Positions 32,352 to 41,086 of a stretch of DNA of 64,000 nt are shown in pieces. The position numbers were made by a program, and so were the translations under genes. This stretch comes from Streptomyces sp. H39-S7 (GTDB lineage: Bacteria > Actinomycetota > Actinomycetes > Streptomycetales > Streptomycetaceae), in NCBI RefSeq assembly GCF_027158205.1, contig NZ_JAPVLU010000012.1:121496-185495 (forward strand). Direction: 5' to 3'. Each line of letters starts with the position of its first letter. Position 1 is the first letter of the stretch. The notes beneath the pieces are model-generated. The model made no database searches. It saw nothing but the letters and a program-made list of their open reading frames with translations, and was not told the origin of the DNA.

Positions 32352-33694
32352 CGGGCGCCCGCCGCGCCGCGCACCAGCAGCAGCTGACGCACATCCAGGT
32401 AGCCGGACCGGAACCCGGCCTCGGAGTAGGCCAGGTAGAAGGTCCACATCCGGCGGAAGGTCTCGTCGAACCCCAGCTCCGCCACCTCGGCGGCCCGCTC
32501 CGTGAAGCGCTCGCGCCACAGCTGCAGCGTCCGGGCGTAGTGCGTTCCGAACCCGGTGTCCTCGGCGATCCGCAACCCCGTGTCGCGGGCCAGGACCTGC
32601 TCGACGGCGGTGACCGAGGGCAGCAGGCCGCCGGGGAAGATGTACTTCTGGATCCAGGTGAAGGTGCGCCGGGAGGCCAGCAGCCGGTCGTGCGGCATGG
32701 TGATGGCCTGCAGGGCGATCCGTCCGCCGGGGGCCAGGAGCCGCTCCAGCGTACGGAAGTACACCGGCCAGAACTCCGCGCCGACCGCCTCGACCATCTC
32801 CACGCTGACCACCGCGTCGTACTCGCCGCGGATCTGCCGGTAGTCCAGCAGCTGAACCGTCACCCGGTCCTCGTACCCCGCCTCGCGGATCCGCATCCTG
32901 GCCAGCTCGCGCTGTTCCCGCGACAGGGTCACCGTCACCACCTCCGCGCCGCGTCGCGCGGCCCGCAGGGCCAGCTCGCCCCAGCCGGTGCCGATCTCCA
33001 GCAGCCGGGTGCCGGGTCCGACGGCGGCGAGGTCCAGCAGCCGGTCGATCTTGCGGTGCTGGGCCACGGTCAGTGGCTCGTCCCCGGTGGGGGAGGGGGC
33101 GTCGGCGGGCGCTCCGTCCGGCGGGAACAGGGCCGCCGAGTACGTCATGGTCCGGTCCAGGAAGAGCGAGAACAGATCGTTCGACAGGTCGTAGTGGCGG
33201 CTGATGTTGCCCCGCGCCCCGACGACCGTGTTGCGCTGGGCCGACGGCTGCCGCAGCGCCCACGCGCCGCGCAGCCGCTGCAGCGGGGCCGGGATGAGCG
33301 ACGCGACCTGCGAGGCGAGCACGGTGAGCACCCCGACCAGGTCGTCGGAGTCCCAGTCGCCCGCCATGTACGACTCGCCGAAGCCGATCAGTCCGGATTC
33401 ACCGATCCGGGCGAAGAAGGGGCCGGGCCGGTGGATCCGCAGCAGCGGGGCGTCCGGATCCGGCGACCCCACGGGGGCGCGGCCCGGCAGGCCCAGGCGC
33501 AGCGGCAGGCGGGCCAGGGCCCGCCGCACCAGGCGCTCGGCGACGGCCGCGCGGACCGGCGCGACGGGCACCCGGACGACATCGGGCCACCGTTCCGGGT
33601 TCACCGCCGGGCCGCGGGCCGCGGGCACACGGCCCGTGGGCGGACGGGCCGCCGACGGGCGGGAGACGGTCGGACGGGAGACGGGGGCAGTCAC
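32348..33694 (-). CDS. Cyclopropane-fatty-acyl-phospholipid synthase family methyltransferase
   Basis: This 448-residue SAM-dependent enzyme has a Pro/Arg-rich N-terminus, then the CFA-type N-terminal region (GLIGFGESYMAGDWDSDDLVGVL; NISRHYDLSNDLFSLFLDRTMTYSAALF). The SAM motif TRLLEIGTGWGELALRAARRGAEVVTVTLS and the late block RTFTWIQKYIFPGGLLPSV follow. It methylates the double bond of unsaturated phospholipid acyl chains, giving cyclopropane or methyl-branched chains. AGGAGGG precedes GTG 33694, and the start overlaps the DUF1365 stop. Its neighbours differ from the tmsA/tmsB tuberculostearate pair, so the product is open. Confidence 0.88.
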   Translation of the reverse strand: MTAPVSRPTVSRPSAARPPTGRVPAARGPAVNPERWPDVVRVPVAPVRAAVAERLVRRALARLPLRLGLPGRAPVGSPDPDAPLLRIHRPGPFFARIGESGLIGFGESYMAGDWDSDDLVGVLTVLASQVASLIPAPLQRLRGAWALRQPSAQRNTVVGARGNISRHYDLSNDLFSLFLDRTMTYSAALFPPDGAPADAPSPTGDEPLTVAQHRKIDRLLDLAAVGPGTRLLEIGTGWGELALRAARRGAEVVTVTLSREQRELARMRIREAGYEDRVTVQLLDYRQIRGEYDAVVSVEMVEAVGAEFWPVYFRTLERLLAPGGRIALQAITMPHDRLLASRRTFTWIQKYIFPGGLLPSVTAVEQVLARDTGLRIAEDTGFGTHYARTLQLWRERFTERAAEVAELGFDETFRRMWTFYLAYSEAGFRSGYLDVRQLLLVRGAAGAR

Positions 33695-34416
33695 TGCACA
33701 CCCTCCTGGGTTCGGTGCGGGGGACGGGGCCGCACGGGCAGGCCGCGCAGGTACAGCAGGACGCCGTGCACCCGGATGAGCACGGAGACGGTCGCCGTCG
33801 ACCACGGGTGCCGGACGGCGGCCCGCAGCAGGCCCGCGGTGGTCGCGGGGCGCCGTTCGCCCCGCAGTGTCGCGGTGAACGGCCGGGTACCGGAACGTTC
33901 CAGATGGACCGTCAGATCGAGTCGCGCGCCGGGCTCCGGCAGCCGCATGCGGTACTCGCCGTCCACCGGGAAGAACGGCGAGACGTAGAACTCCTTCGCG
34001 GTTCCGGCCCGCCCCTCGGCGTCCGGCCGCAGCAGGTAGCAGTGGCGCTCGCCGTAGGTGTTGTGCACCTCGGCGACGACACAGGCCGTCGAGCCGTCGG
34101 CGCGCCGGCACCAGTAGACGGTCAGCGGATTGAAGACGTGGCCGAACACCCGGGCCGCGGTGAGCATCAGCACCCGCCCGCCGGGCCGCTCCACCCCGTT
34201 CGCCGCGAGGAAGCGGTCGAGTCCCGCCCGGAGGCTCGGCGCTCCGCCACCGAAGTGGTCGCGCGCCTCGAAGCGGGCCAGCGGACGCAGCGGGCGCGGC
34301 AGCCGGGGCAGCGCGTCCACGTCGACCAGCCACAGGTATGTGCGGTGCCGGAAGGCGTGCCGCAGCGGTGCGGTGCGCACGTGCGCGACCACGCACTCGT
34401 ACAGTGCCGCGGTCAC
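33691..34416 (-). CDS. DUF1365 family protein
   Basis: This 241-residue protein has the family core LYECVVAHVRTAPLRHAFRHRTYLWLVDVDALPRLP, RVLMLTAARVFGHVFNPLTVYWCRRADGS, VVAEVHNTYGERHCYLL and AKEFYVSPFFPVDGEYRM. DUF1365 genes are nearly always next to a flavin amine-oxidase-like gene and a CFA-type methyltransferase, as here, and take part in membrane fatty acid modification of unproven chemistry. GTG 34416 is chosen because it gives a 4-bp GTGA overlap with the upstream gene, matching the other junctions of the operon. Confidence 0.85.
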   Translation of the reverse strand: MTAALYECVVAHVRTAPLRHAFRHRTYLWLVDVDALPRLPRPLRPLARFEARDHFGGGAPSLRAGLDRFLAANGVERPGGRVLMLTAARVFGHVFNPLTVYWCRRADGSTACVVAEVHNTYGERHCYLLRPDAEGRAGTAKEFYVSPFFPVDGEYRMRLPEPGARLDLTVHLERSGTRPFTATLRGERRPATTAGLLRAAVRHPWSTATVSVLIRVHGVLLYLRGLPVRPRPPHRTQEGVQ

Positions 34417-35681
34417 CACCGCACCCCCAGCGCCGCGGCCGCCGCGACGCCCGAGCGGCAGCCGTCCTCGTGGAATCCCCACCCGTGGTAGGCGCCGGCG
34501 AACGTGGTGACCGGGTTGTTGAGCTGGGGGAGCCGGCGCTGCGCGGCGACCGAGCGCGTGGTGAAGACCGGGTGCGCGTAGTCCATGCGGTCCAGGACCA
34601 GGGCCGGGTCGACGAGTTGCTCGCCGCCGAGGGTCACGACGTAATCCCGCGGCGTGTCCAGCCGCTGCAGACGCGTCATGTCGTAGCTGACCAGGACGCG
34701 GTCGGGGGTGGCGCCGCACGAGGGCAGCAGGTAGTTCCAGGAGCCGCGGGCCCCGCGGGCCCGGGGCAGCACGGAGGCGTCGGTGTGCAGCAGCGCGGGG
34801 TTGGCGGAGTAGGAGAACGCGCCCAGCACGTCGGCCTCGGCGGGCGTCGGGTCGGCGAGCAGCCGCAGCGCCTGGTCGGGGTGGACGGCGATGACAACGG
34901 CGTCCGCGGTGTGCTCCATGCCGTCGCCGGTCCGCAGCCGTACGCCGCCGGGGCCGCGGGAGAGCGCGTGGACCGGGGCCGAGGTGTGCACCTCGGTGAG
35001 CTGCTTGGCGATCCGGCGGACGTATTCGTGCGAGCCGCCGGTGACGGTCCGCCAGGCCGGGGCACCGGTCACCGCGAGCATCCCGTGGTTGTCCAGGAAG
35101 CGGAAGAGGTACCGGGCGGGGTAGCCGGCGGCCTGCTCCGCGCCGCAGGACCACACCGCGGAGACCAGCGGCGTCATGAAGTGCGAGACGAAGTAGGCCG
35201 GGAAGCGCCGCTCGGCGAGGAACTCGCCGAGGGTCGGCTCGGGGTCCTCCGCCGGCCGCGCCAGCAGCTCGCGAGCGGCCCGGTGGAAGCGCGGCACCTG
35301 GGCGAGCAGCCGCAGGTAACGGACGTTGGCCGCGTTGCCCGGACGCGGGAAGAGCCCCGCCGCGCCGCGGGCCCCCGCGTACTCCAGACCGCAGCCGTCG
35401 CAGCGCACCGACATGCTCATGTCGGTCTCCTGGGTGGCGACGCCCAGTTCGGCGAAGAGGCGGGTCAGCAGCGGGTACGTACGGCGGTTGTGCACGATGA
35501 AGCCGGTGTCGACGGCGAACGCCCGGCCGCCGTCGGCGACCTCATGGGTGTCGGCGTGGCCGCCCAGCCGGGCGTCCGCCTCGAAGAGCAGGACGTCATG
35601 CGTCCCGCGCAGGACGTGCGCGGCGGTGAGTCCGGCGATCCCGCTCCCGATGATCGCGACCCGACGTCGTTCCGTCATCAC
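34413..35681 (-). CDS. FAD-dependent amine oxidase/desaturase-like flavoprotein (COG2907 type)
   Basis: This 422-residue protein has the FAD motif VAIIGSGIAGLTAAHVLRGTHDVLLFEADARLGGHADTH, FAVDTGFIVHNRRTYPLLTRLFAELGV and C-terminal AGAYHGWGFHEDGCRSGVAAA. A Cys pair (CDGCGLEY) lies near residue 96. It resembles phytoene-desaturase-type and protoporphyrinogen-oxidase-type flavoenzymes and may act as an acyl dehydrogenase. The first codon is GTG at 35681 with an in-frame ATG next; AGGAGGG lies 6-9 nt upstream. It is the first gene of the four-gene operon. Confidence 0.87.
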   Translation of the reverse strand: MMTERRRVAIIGSGIAGLTAAHVLRGTHDVLLFEADARLGGHADTHEVADGGRAFAVDTGFIVHNRRTYPLLTRLFAELGVATQETDMSMSVRCDGCGLEYAGARGAAGLFPRPGNAANVRYLRLLAQVPRFHRAARELLARPAEDPEPTLGEFLAERRFPAYFVSHFMTPLVSAVWSCGAEQAAGYPARYLFRFLDNHGMLAVTGAPAWRTVTGGSHEYVRRIAKQLTEVHTSAPVHALSRGPGGVRLRTGDGMEHTADAVVIAVHPDQALRLLADPTPAEADVLGAFSYSANPALLHTDASVLPRARGARGSWNYLLPSCGATPDRVLVSYDMTRLQRLDTPRDYVVTLGGEQLVDPALVLDRMDYAHPVFTTRSVAAQRRLPQLNNPVTTFAGAYHGWGFHEDGCRSGVAAAAALGVRW

Positions 35682-35763
35682 AGCCCGCCCTCCTCACACC
35701 CGCATGTCCTGTCGGGTATTCGGAACGGCGGCCGGCGCGGATTGGTGGGAGTACGAAAGAGGT

Positions 35764-36702
35764 TTACGCGAGTGCGCTGAGGCCCGGGACGAAGGCGATC
35801 AGCAGGGGGACGGCCGGGACGAGGAGGGCGGTCGCGGTCAGGCTCGCGCGGCGTACCGGGGCCAGGCGCGGGGCCGGGTCCAGGAGGCGGTGCACGCGGC
35901 GCGGCAGTTCGGCGAGCGGGGTCGGGCAGGGGCCGAAGACCCCGCGGTCCTCGTTGAGCTCGACCAGGGCCAGCGCCGTGGTGAGCCGGCCGAAGCGGCG
36001 GGAGGCGGTGTCGTCGGCGGCCAGTTCGATCAGCCGGTGCACCTGGTCGCGGAACCCGGCGAAGACCGGGACCTGCGGGAAGCCCGAGGCCAGCGCGCCC
36101 GCGCAGTGCAGCAGCACATCGTGCCGGGCGCGGACGTGGCCCTGTTCATGGGCGAGTACGGCGTCCAGCTGGCGGCCCTTGAGCCGGCGCAGCGCGGCCG
36201 TGGTGACGACCAGCTGCGGTTGCGCGCCCGACAGCCACCAGGCGTCGGGCCGGTCACCCTCCAGCACCACCAGCCGGTCACCGGCCGGTGGCTCCTCGCC
36301 GGGCAGCCGGGGCGAGCGGACGAGCAGGTCGGCACGTCGCCGGCGGCGCCGGGCCCGTGCCCCGCGCACCTCGCGGGTGAGCATCGCGGCGGTCCACACA
36401 CCACCGCAGGCCAGCAGGATCGCCAGCGATCCGGCCCAGCGCCCGTAGCCGGGCAGGCCGTAGGCGTCCACGACGCCGTGCGGGGCGAAGCCGAACAGGT
36501 GCCAGCGCACCGCCGCCGAGGCCGCCGCGGCGCTGAGCGCCATCGCCAGGACACAGCACAGCAGGACGGCGCCGACGACGCACTGCCAGACCCACAGGGC
36601 CAGCACGGGTTCGCGCTCCGGCCAGGCGGCACGGGACAGCAGGCGCGGCGTCATCGCCGCCGCCAGCGCGCCGACCAGCAGCAGCACGAACGGGACCGTC
36701 AT
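35764..36702 (-). CDS. M56-family integral membrane metallopeptidase
   Basis: This 312-residue protein has hydrophobic helices at about residues 1-22, 33-65, 88-110 and 285-310, and a cytoplasmic zinc-protease motif VLAHEQGHVRARHD (HExxH), with a downstream Glu in RLIELAADDTASR. The BlaR1/MecR1 and HtpX-like M56 family cleaves or senses in the membrane and usually pairs with a BlaI-type repressor gene. No BlaI homologue lies next to it here. The ATG at 36702 precedes the first helix. It is separated by about 80 bp from the lipid operon. Confidence 0.88.
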   Translation of the reverse strand: MTVPFVLLLVGALAAAMTPRLLSRAAWPEREPVLALWVWQCVVGAVLLCCVLAMALSAAAASAAVRWHLFGFAPHGVVDAYGLPGYGRWAGSLAILLACGGVWTAAMLTREVRGARARRRRRRADLLVRSPRLPGEEPPAGDRLVVLEGDRPDAWWLSGAQPQLVVTTAALRRLKGRQLDAVLAHEQGHVRARHDVLLHCAGALASGFPQVPVFAGFRDQVHRLIELAADDTASRRFGRLTTALALVELNEDRGVFGPCPTPLAELPRRVHRLLDPAPRLAPVRRASLTATALLVPAVPLLIAFVPGLSALA

Positions 36703-36951
36703 GCCCCTCAGCCTAGGAGGCGGGGGGATCCCCGGGTACGGTCCGCCGTCCGAAGTGATGCACGCCTCACCCGCCACACACCGCCCCGTCACGTCTCACG
36801 CCGCTTCGCCGCTACGGGTGATGTCGGCCGGTCGCCCGTCGCGTCGCGCCACTTACCGGAACGGTACGAATACGCTGCGTCATGCGAGCCGATCATCGGA
36901 ACGACTCGCCCGCGACCTCGTCCGCGAGGACTTCATCGAACTGGAGGCGTG

Positions 36952-38070
36952 GTGTGCCGCATCGGTGCCCTGCTCGCCGTCCTTGCCCTCTCCTTCGTCG
37001 CGCTCCTCGGGGGTGCGTCCGTCTCCCAGGCCGACACGGCGCCCGGGGGACCCGCGGCGTTCACCCTGCCCGCCTCGCTCGACCTGCATGACGGCACCAT
37101 CCAGGAGTACGACGGCACGTATTACGCCTACGGGACCGCGTACGCGTGCGGGTTCCACTGGCAGCAGGCCAACACGCCGTGGTGCGGCTTCAAGGTGTCC
37201 TCCGCGCCCTCGCTCCGGGGTCCCTGGTCCACGCCCACCCTGCTGTTCGGCCCGGACGACATCGATCCGTTCACCGGAAAGTCCTGGCAGGTGGAGTGCG
37301 GCGGCAACGGCTCGGGCTGTTTCAACGCGCGGATGATCCAGCGCAGTGGCTGGGGCAGTGACGACGGGGTGTGGATCCTGTGGTTCAACTCCCCGGCCGA
37401 CTACGGCCGCGACAAGTCCCACGCCTACAACGCGATGGGCTGCAACGGGCCTGCCGGCCCGTGCGGTCCCTCCGCCGGTCCGCCGCACGGCTCGTACGCC
37501 AAGCCCGTGCTGAAGTACTGCACCGGCAACGGGGACATGGGCTTCATCGACTCCGCCACACCGGGCGCCGCGCCGGCGCTGGTGTGCACGATGCCCGGCG
37601 CGCTCTCCCTGTCCATCGAGGAGCTCAACGGGTACGGCGTCGGGGGGTCCGGCGTGGGCGGATCGACCGTCGCCGGACTGAAGAACATCGAGAGCCCGGG
37701 CGGCTGGTACGACCGCTCCAGCGGGCAGTACTTCCTCACCTACTCGGATCCCGGGTGCGGCTACTGCACCGGCACCGGCACCGGCTACGCCACCACCACG
37801 AACCTCTACGGGACCTGGGTGGCGCCCCCCAACCTCGGCTTCGGCCAGCCCGCGAACGGCCGCCGCCTCATCTCCGCCAACAGCTGCGGCGGGCAGGCCC
37901 GGACCGTGTCGGTCGTCGACGGGCAGGCCTGGCAGGCCATCGACCTGTGGACGGGCGACCGGAACGAGGCCGGGGCGCAGATGAGGTTCGTGCCCCTCAA
38001 CTCCACCACGCCGTCCGGCACCCCCGGCGACGGCCAGGTCTGGCGACCGCCGCTCGTCCTCGCCTGCTGA
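36952..38070 (+). CDS. Secreted five-bladed beta-propeller glycoside hydrolase-like protein (GH43/GH117-like)
   Basis: This 372-residue protein has a signal peptide (CRIGALLAVLALSFVALLGGASVSQA, cleavage about residue 29). Propeller features include LHDGTIQEYDGTYYAYGTAYACGF, SPSLRGPWSTPTLLF, ARMIQRSGWGSDDGVWILWFNS, IESPGGWYDRSSGQYFLTYSDPGCGYCTGTGTGYATTTNLYGTWV. The D-G-(T/Y)YYAYGT start and the NIESPG/YLTYS blocks are typical of GH43/GH62-type arabinanases and related enzymes. About a dozen Cys suggest disulfides. GTG 36952 has GGAGG 4 nt upstream. The substrate is unknown. Confidence 0.75.
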   Translation: MCRIGALLAVLALSFVALLGGASVSQADTAPGGPAAFTLPASLDLHDGTIQEYDGTYYAYGTAYACGFHWQQANTPWCGFKVSSAPSLRGPWSTPTLLFGPDDIDPFTGKSWQVECGGNGSGCFNARMIQRSGWGSDDGVWILWFNSPADYGRDKSHAYNAMGCNGPAGPCGPSAGPPHGSYAKPVLKYCTGNGDMGFIDSATPGAAPALVCTMPGALSLSIEELNGYGVGGSGVGGSTVAGLKNIESPGGWYDRSSGQYFLTYSDPGCGYCTGTGTGYATTTNLYGTWVAPPNLGFGQPANGRRLISANSCGGQARTVSVVDGQAWQAIDLWTGDRNEAGAQMRFVPLNSTTPSGTPGDGQVWRPPLVLAC

Positions 38071-38073
38071 CGC

Positions 38074-38097
38074 CCCGGGGGCCGGAAGGCCCCCGGG
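38074..38097. terminator. Bidirectional hairpin terminator
   Basis: CCCGGGGGCC (38074-38083), GGAA loop, GGCCCCCGGG (38088-38097). It fills the gap between the stop codons of the secreted hydrolase (38070) and the convergent DUF5134 gene (38098). Confidence 0.8.
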
Positions 38098-38625
38098 TCA
38101 CAGCGCCAGCAGCATGGCGAACATGCCCAGCGCCATGGAGACCCGGCACGCCGCCAGCTCCGGCGCGATCGGCGCCCCGGCCGGCGGACCGCCGGCCGGG
38201 GCGACGGCCGCCACCGTCACCAGCCGGGCCCCGGCGGCCAGCACGTACCCGGCGAAGTACAGCAGCAGCGCCCCCGTCAGCAGCGGCGCGCCCGCCGCGG
38301 TGTGCCCGGCATGGCCGCCGGCCGGGGCGGCCGTGCCCATCGCCGCCGCCATGTAGACCATCGCGGCGGCGCCCAGGGCGTGGTGCAGATGGTGGCCCGG
38401 CTGCCGGGCGAGCAGCAGGGCCCGGACCGCCGCGGCCGCGAAGACCACCGCGAGCAGCAGCGTCCCCCAGGGCCTGGGGTCGAGTACGGACACGGGCACG
38501 GCCATCACCGCCATGCCGGCTCCCATCAGGGCCTCGTCGCGTGCCGCGTGCCGCAGCAGGCACGACAGCCCCGTCGCGGCGCTGAGCACGACCAGCAGCC
38601 ATCCCACCAGCGGTGGTCCGTGCAT
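38098..38625 (-). CDS. DUF5134 multi-pass membrane protein
   Basis: This 175-residue protein has about five hydrophobic helices and a His-rich segment (ARQPGHHLHHALGAAAMVYMAAAMG, then GGHAGHTAAG), which is characteristic of the DUF5134 family in Streptomyces. Metal binding through the His pairs is possible but not shown. ATG 38625 has GGGAGG 6 nt upstream; an in-frame extension to 38724 is not needed. Function is unknown. Confidence 0.75.
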   Translation of the reverse strand: MHGPPLVGWLLVVLSAATGLSCLLRHAARDEALMGAGMAVMAVPVSVLDPRPWGTLLLAVVFAAAAVRALLLARQPGHHLHHALGAAAMVYMAAAMGTAAPAGGHAGHTAAGAPLLTGALLLYFAGYVLAAGARLVTVAAVAPAGGPPAGAPIAPELAACRVSMALGMFAMLLAL

Positions 38626-38763
38626 GACCGGCCTCCCGTTCGCGGCGTTCCCGCCCACCGGCCGCCCCGCGTCCGTCGGCGACGGCGGTCCGCTGGAGAG
38701 TTGCCCAGCCACGAGGGCGCACACCCGAGCGCACGGACGTACCGGGGGGGCGCCCGCGGCAGG

Positions 38764-39657
38764 TCAGGTCCGGGCGCGCTGGGTGACCGCCACGCAGACC
38801 AGGACGGCGAGCGCCGCGAGCGGGGTGGCGGCGCCCAGGTGCTCGCCGAGCAGTGCCGCCGACCACACCAGCGTCAGCAGCGGCTGCGCGAGCTGGAGCT
38901 GGCTGGCGCGGGGGACTCCGATGGCGGCCATGCCCCGGTACCAGACCATGAGGCCGAGGACCTGGGAGACGGCCGCGAGGTACGCCAGCCCCAGCAGCGG
39001 CCGGCCGCTGAGGTGCACCGGCTCGAAGGTCAGGGCGACGAGCGAGCCGACCAGGGTGAACGGGAGCATCGCGATCAGAGCCCACGAGATGACCCGCAGT
39101 CCGGGCATCACCCGGGCCAGCCGCCCGCCTTCGGCGTAGCCCGCCGCGCACACCGCGAGCGCGCCGAAGAGGTAGAGGTCGCCGGCGGTGGGCGCACCGC
39201 CGCTCTGCGCGAGGGTGAACAGGGTGACGACCCCGGCGCCCGCGACGGCGGCGGCCCAGAAGGTCCGCGACGGGCGGTTCCCCTCCCGGACGGCGGCCAC
39301 GATGGCGGTGGCCAGCGGCAGCGCGCCGATGACGACGGCGGCGTGCGAGGTGTTGGTGGTCGTCAGCGCCAACGTGGTGAGCAGCGGGAATCCGACGACG
39401 ACGCCGAGGCCGACGACCAGCAGCCCCGGCCAGTGCTCGCGGGCGGGGACCGGTGCCCGCCCGGCGATCAGGCAGGCGCCCGCGATGACCGCCGCGAGGA
39501 CGCCGCGCACCGCGACCGTGGTCCACGGCCCGAAGCCGCCGAGCGCCCAGTGGGTCGCGGGGAAGGTGAAGGAGAAGATCGCGACGCCGAGCGCGGCGAG
39601 TGCGGTGCCGTTCACCGCTATCGGCCGTAGTGCGATAGCGCTATTGTCTGCTGTCAT
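38764..39657 (-). CDS. EamA/DMT family transporter
   Basis: This 297-residue protein has ten predicted transmembrane helices in two EamA repeats (about 17-145 and 160-290), with typical IFSFTFPATHWALGGFGPWTTVAVRGVLAA and YLAAVSQVLGLMVWYRGMAAIGVPRASQLQLAQPLLTLVWSAALLGEHL. DMT exporters remove amino acids, drugs or metabolites. Its ATG (complement of 39655-39657) overlaps the ATG of the divergent MocR gene, so its transcript probably has no leader. MocR control of the exporter is very likely. Confidence 0.9.
   Translation of the reverse strand: MTADNSAIALRPIAVNGTALAALGVAIFSFTFPATHWALGGFGPWTTVAVRGVLAAVIAGACLIAGRAPVPAREHWPGLLVVGLGVVVGFPLLTTLALTTTNTSHAAVVIGALPLATAIVAAVREGNRPSRTFWAAAVAGAGVVTLFTLAQSGGAPTAGDLYLFGALAVCAAGYAEGGRLARVMPGLRVISWALIAMLPFTLVGSLVALTFEPVHLSGRPLLGLAYLAAVSQVLGLMVWYRGMAAIGVPRASQLQLAQPLLTLVWSAALLGEHLGAATPLAALAVLVCVAVTQRART
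39618..39647. promoter_or_regulatory. MocR operator region: two overlapping inverted repeats
   Basis: CTATCG (39618-39623) and CGATAG (39633-39638) are inverted with a 9-nt spacer, and ATAGCGCTAT (39635-39644) is a perfect palindrome. TATTGT (39642-39647) ends 8 nt before the plus-strand ATG and fits a leaderless -10. The whole element lies inside the 5' coding part of the exporter gene. Confidence 0.65.
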
Positions 39658-41086
39658 GAATGACGGTAGCAGTTCGACTTCTCTGGCGGATTCGCTGCGC
39701 GGGGAGCTGAAGCGCTTCTCCCCAGGCGCCAAAATGCCGTCGAGTCGTTCACTCGTCGAGCGGTTCGGCGTCAGCCCCGTGACGGTCTCCCGGGCGCTGG
39801 CCGCGCTCGCCGCCGAGGGTCTGGTGGAGACCCGTCCCGGCTCCGGCACCTACCGGTCACAGGCGGCGCCCGCCGCCGGCCCCGTCGACACCTCCTGGCA
39901 GCAGGTCGCCCTGACCGCCGGCGACCAGCACGGCGAGCCCGCCCCCCGCGTCGTCGACGCCTCCGGCGTGCTCGCCACCCTCGCCGCTCCGCCGCCCGGT
40001 GTGATCCCGCTCAACGGCGGCTACCTGCACCCGGACCTCCAGCCGCAGCAGGCCCTCGGCGCCGCGCTCGCCCGCGCGGCCCGCCGGCCCGGGGCGTGGG
40101 ACCGGCCGCCGGTGGAGGGGCTGACGGCGCTGCGCACCTGGTTCGCGCGCGAGGCCGGCGTCGGACCCGCCCAGGTGCTGATCACGGCGGGCGGCCAGGC
40201 CGCGCTCACCACCGCGCTGCGCGCGCTCGCCCCGCCCGGCTCCGCACTGCTCGTCGAGTCTCCGACCTACCCCGGCGTGCTCGCGGTGGCCCGCGCGGCC
40301 GGCCTGCGGCCGGTCCCGGTGCCGACCGACGCCGACGGCGTACGCCCCGACCTGCTCGCGGACGCCTTCGACGCCACCGGTGCGCGGGTGTTCTTCTGCC
40401 AGCCGCTCTTCCAGAACCCGACGGGCGCGGTCCTCGCCCCCGTACGGCGGGCGCAGGTCACCGGGATCGCCCGGGCGGCCGGCGCGTTCGTCATAGAGGA
40501 CGACTTCGCGCGGCGGCTGGGCCACGGCGGCCCGCTGCCCGCGCCGCTGGTCGCCGACGACCCGCACGGCACCGTCGTCCATGTGACGTCGCTGACCAAG
40601 CCCACGTCGCCCAGCCTGCGGGTGGGCGCGCTCATCGCCCGCGGCCCGGTCGTGGAGCGGCTGCGCGCCATCCAGGTCGTGGACAGCTTCTTCGTCGCCC
40701 GCCCCCTCCAGGAGGCGACGCTGGAACTCGTCGGCGCGCCCGCCTGGCCGCGCCATCTGCGGGCCGTCGCGACCGGCCTGCGCGAGCGCCGTGACGCGAT
40801 GCTGGGCGCCCTGCGGCGCGACCTGCCCGAGCTCCTTCCCGCCCGTGCCCCGGCCGGCGGCTACCAGTTGTGGCTGCGGCTGCCCGACGGCACCGACGAG
40901 ACGGAGCTGTGCACGGCGGCGCTGCGCGCCTCGGTCGCGGTGGCGGCCGGGCGGCCCTACTTCGCCGCGGAGGCGCCGGCTCCGTACATCCGCGTCAGCT
41001 TCTCCGACACCAGCGGCGCCGAGGAGATCGACGAGGGGATCCGGCGGCTCGCGGGCGCGTTCGCCGAGGTCAGGGCCGGTATCTGA
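39656..41086 (+). CDS. MocR-type regulator: GntR HTH fused to a PLP aminotransferase-like domain
   Basis: This 476-residue protein has a GntR winged helix (SLADSLRGELKRFSPGAKMPSSRSLVERFGVSPVTVSRALAALAAEGLVETRPGSGTY, residues 8-66). A fold-type I aminotransferase domain follows, with PLP lysine 315 in VTSLTKPTSPSLRVG, YPGVLAVARAAGLRPVPV and FCQPLFQNPTGAVL. MocR proteins bind PLP and often sense vitamin B6, GABA or amino acids. It is divergent from an EamA exporter with overlapping start codons. It overlaps the convergent VOC gene by 17 bp. Confidence 0.93.
   Translation: MNDGSSSTSLADSLRGELKRFSPGAKMPSSRSLVERFGVSPVTVSRALAALAAEGLVETRPGSGTYRSQAAPAAGPVDTSWQQVALTAGDQHGEPAPRVVDASGVLATLAAPPPGVIPLNGGYLHPDLQPQQALGAALARAARRPGAWDRPPVEGLTALRTWFAREAGVGPAQVLITAGGQAALTTALRALAPPGSALLVESPTYPGVLAVARAAGLRPVPVPTDADGVRPDLLADAFDATGARVFFCQPLFQNPTGAVLAPVRRAQVTGIARAAGAFVIEDDFARRLGHGGPLPAPLVADDPHGTVVHVTSLTKPTSPSLRVGALIARGPVVERLRAIQVVDSFFVARPLQEATLELVGAPAWPRHLRAVATGLRERRDAMLGALRRDLPELLPARAPAGGYQLWLRLPDGTDETELCTAALRASVAVAAGRPYFAAEAPAPYIRVSFSDTSGAEEIDEGIRRLAGAFAEVRAGI

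Noticed and set aside
36701..36951. Possible small gene or BlaI-type regulator between the M56 and secreted hydrolase genes
   Set aside because: Frames here show no HTH or ribosome site. Only a weak TACCG-GAA-CGGTA repeat (36854-36866) is visible.
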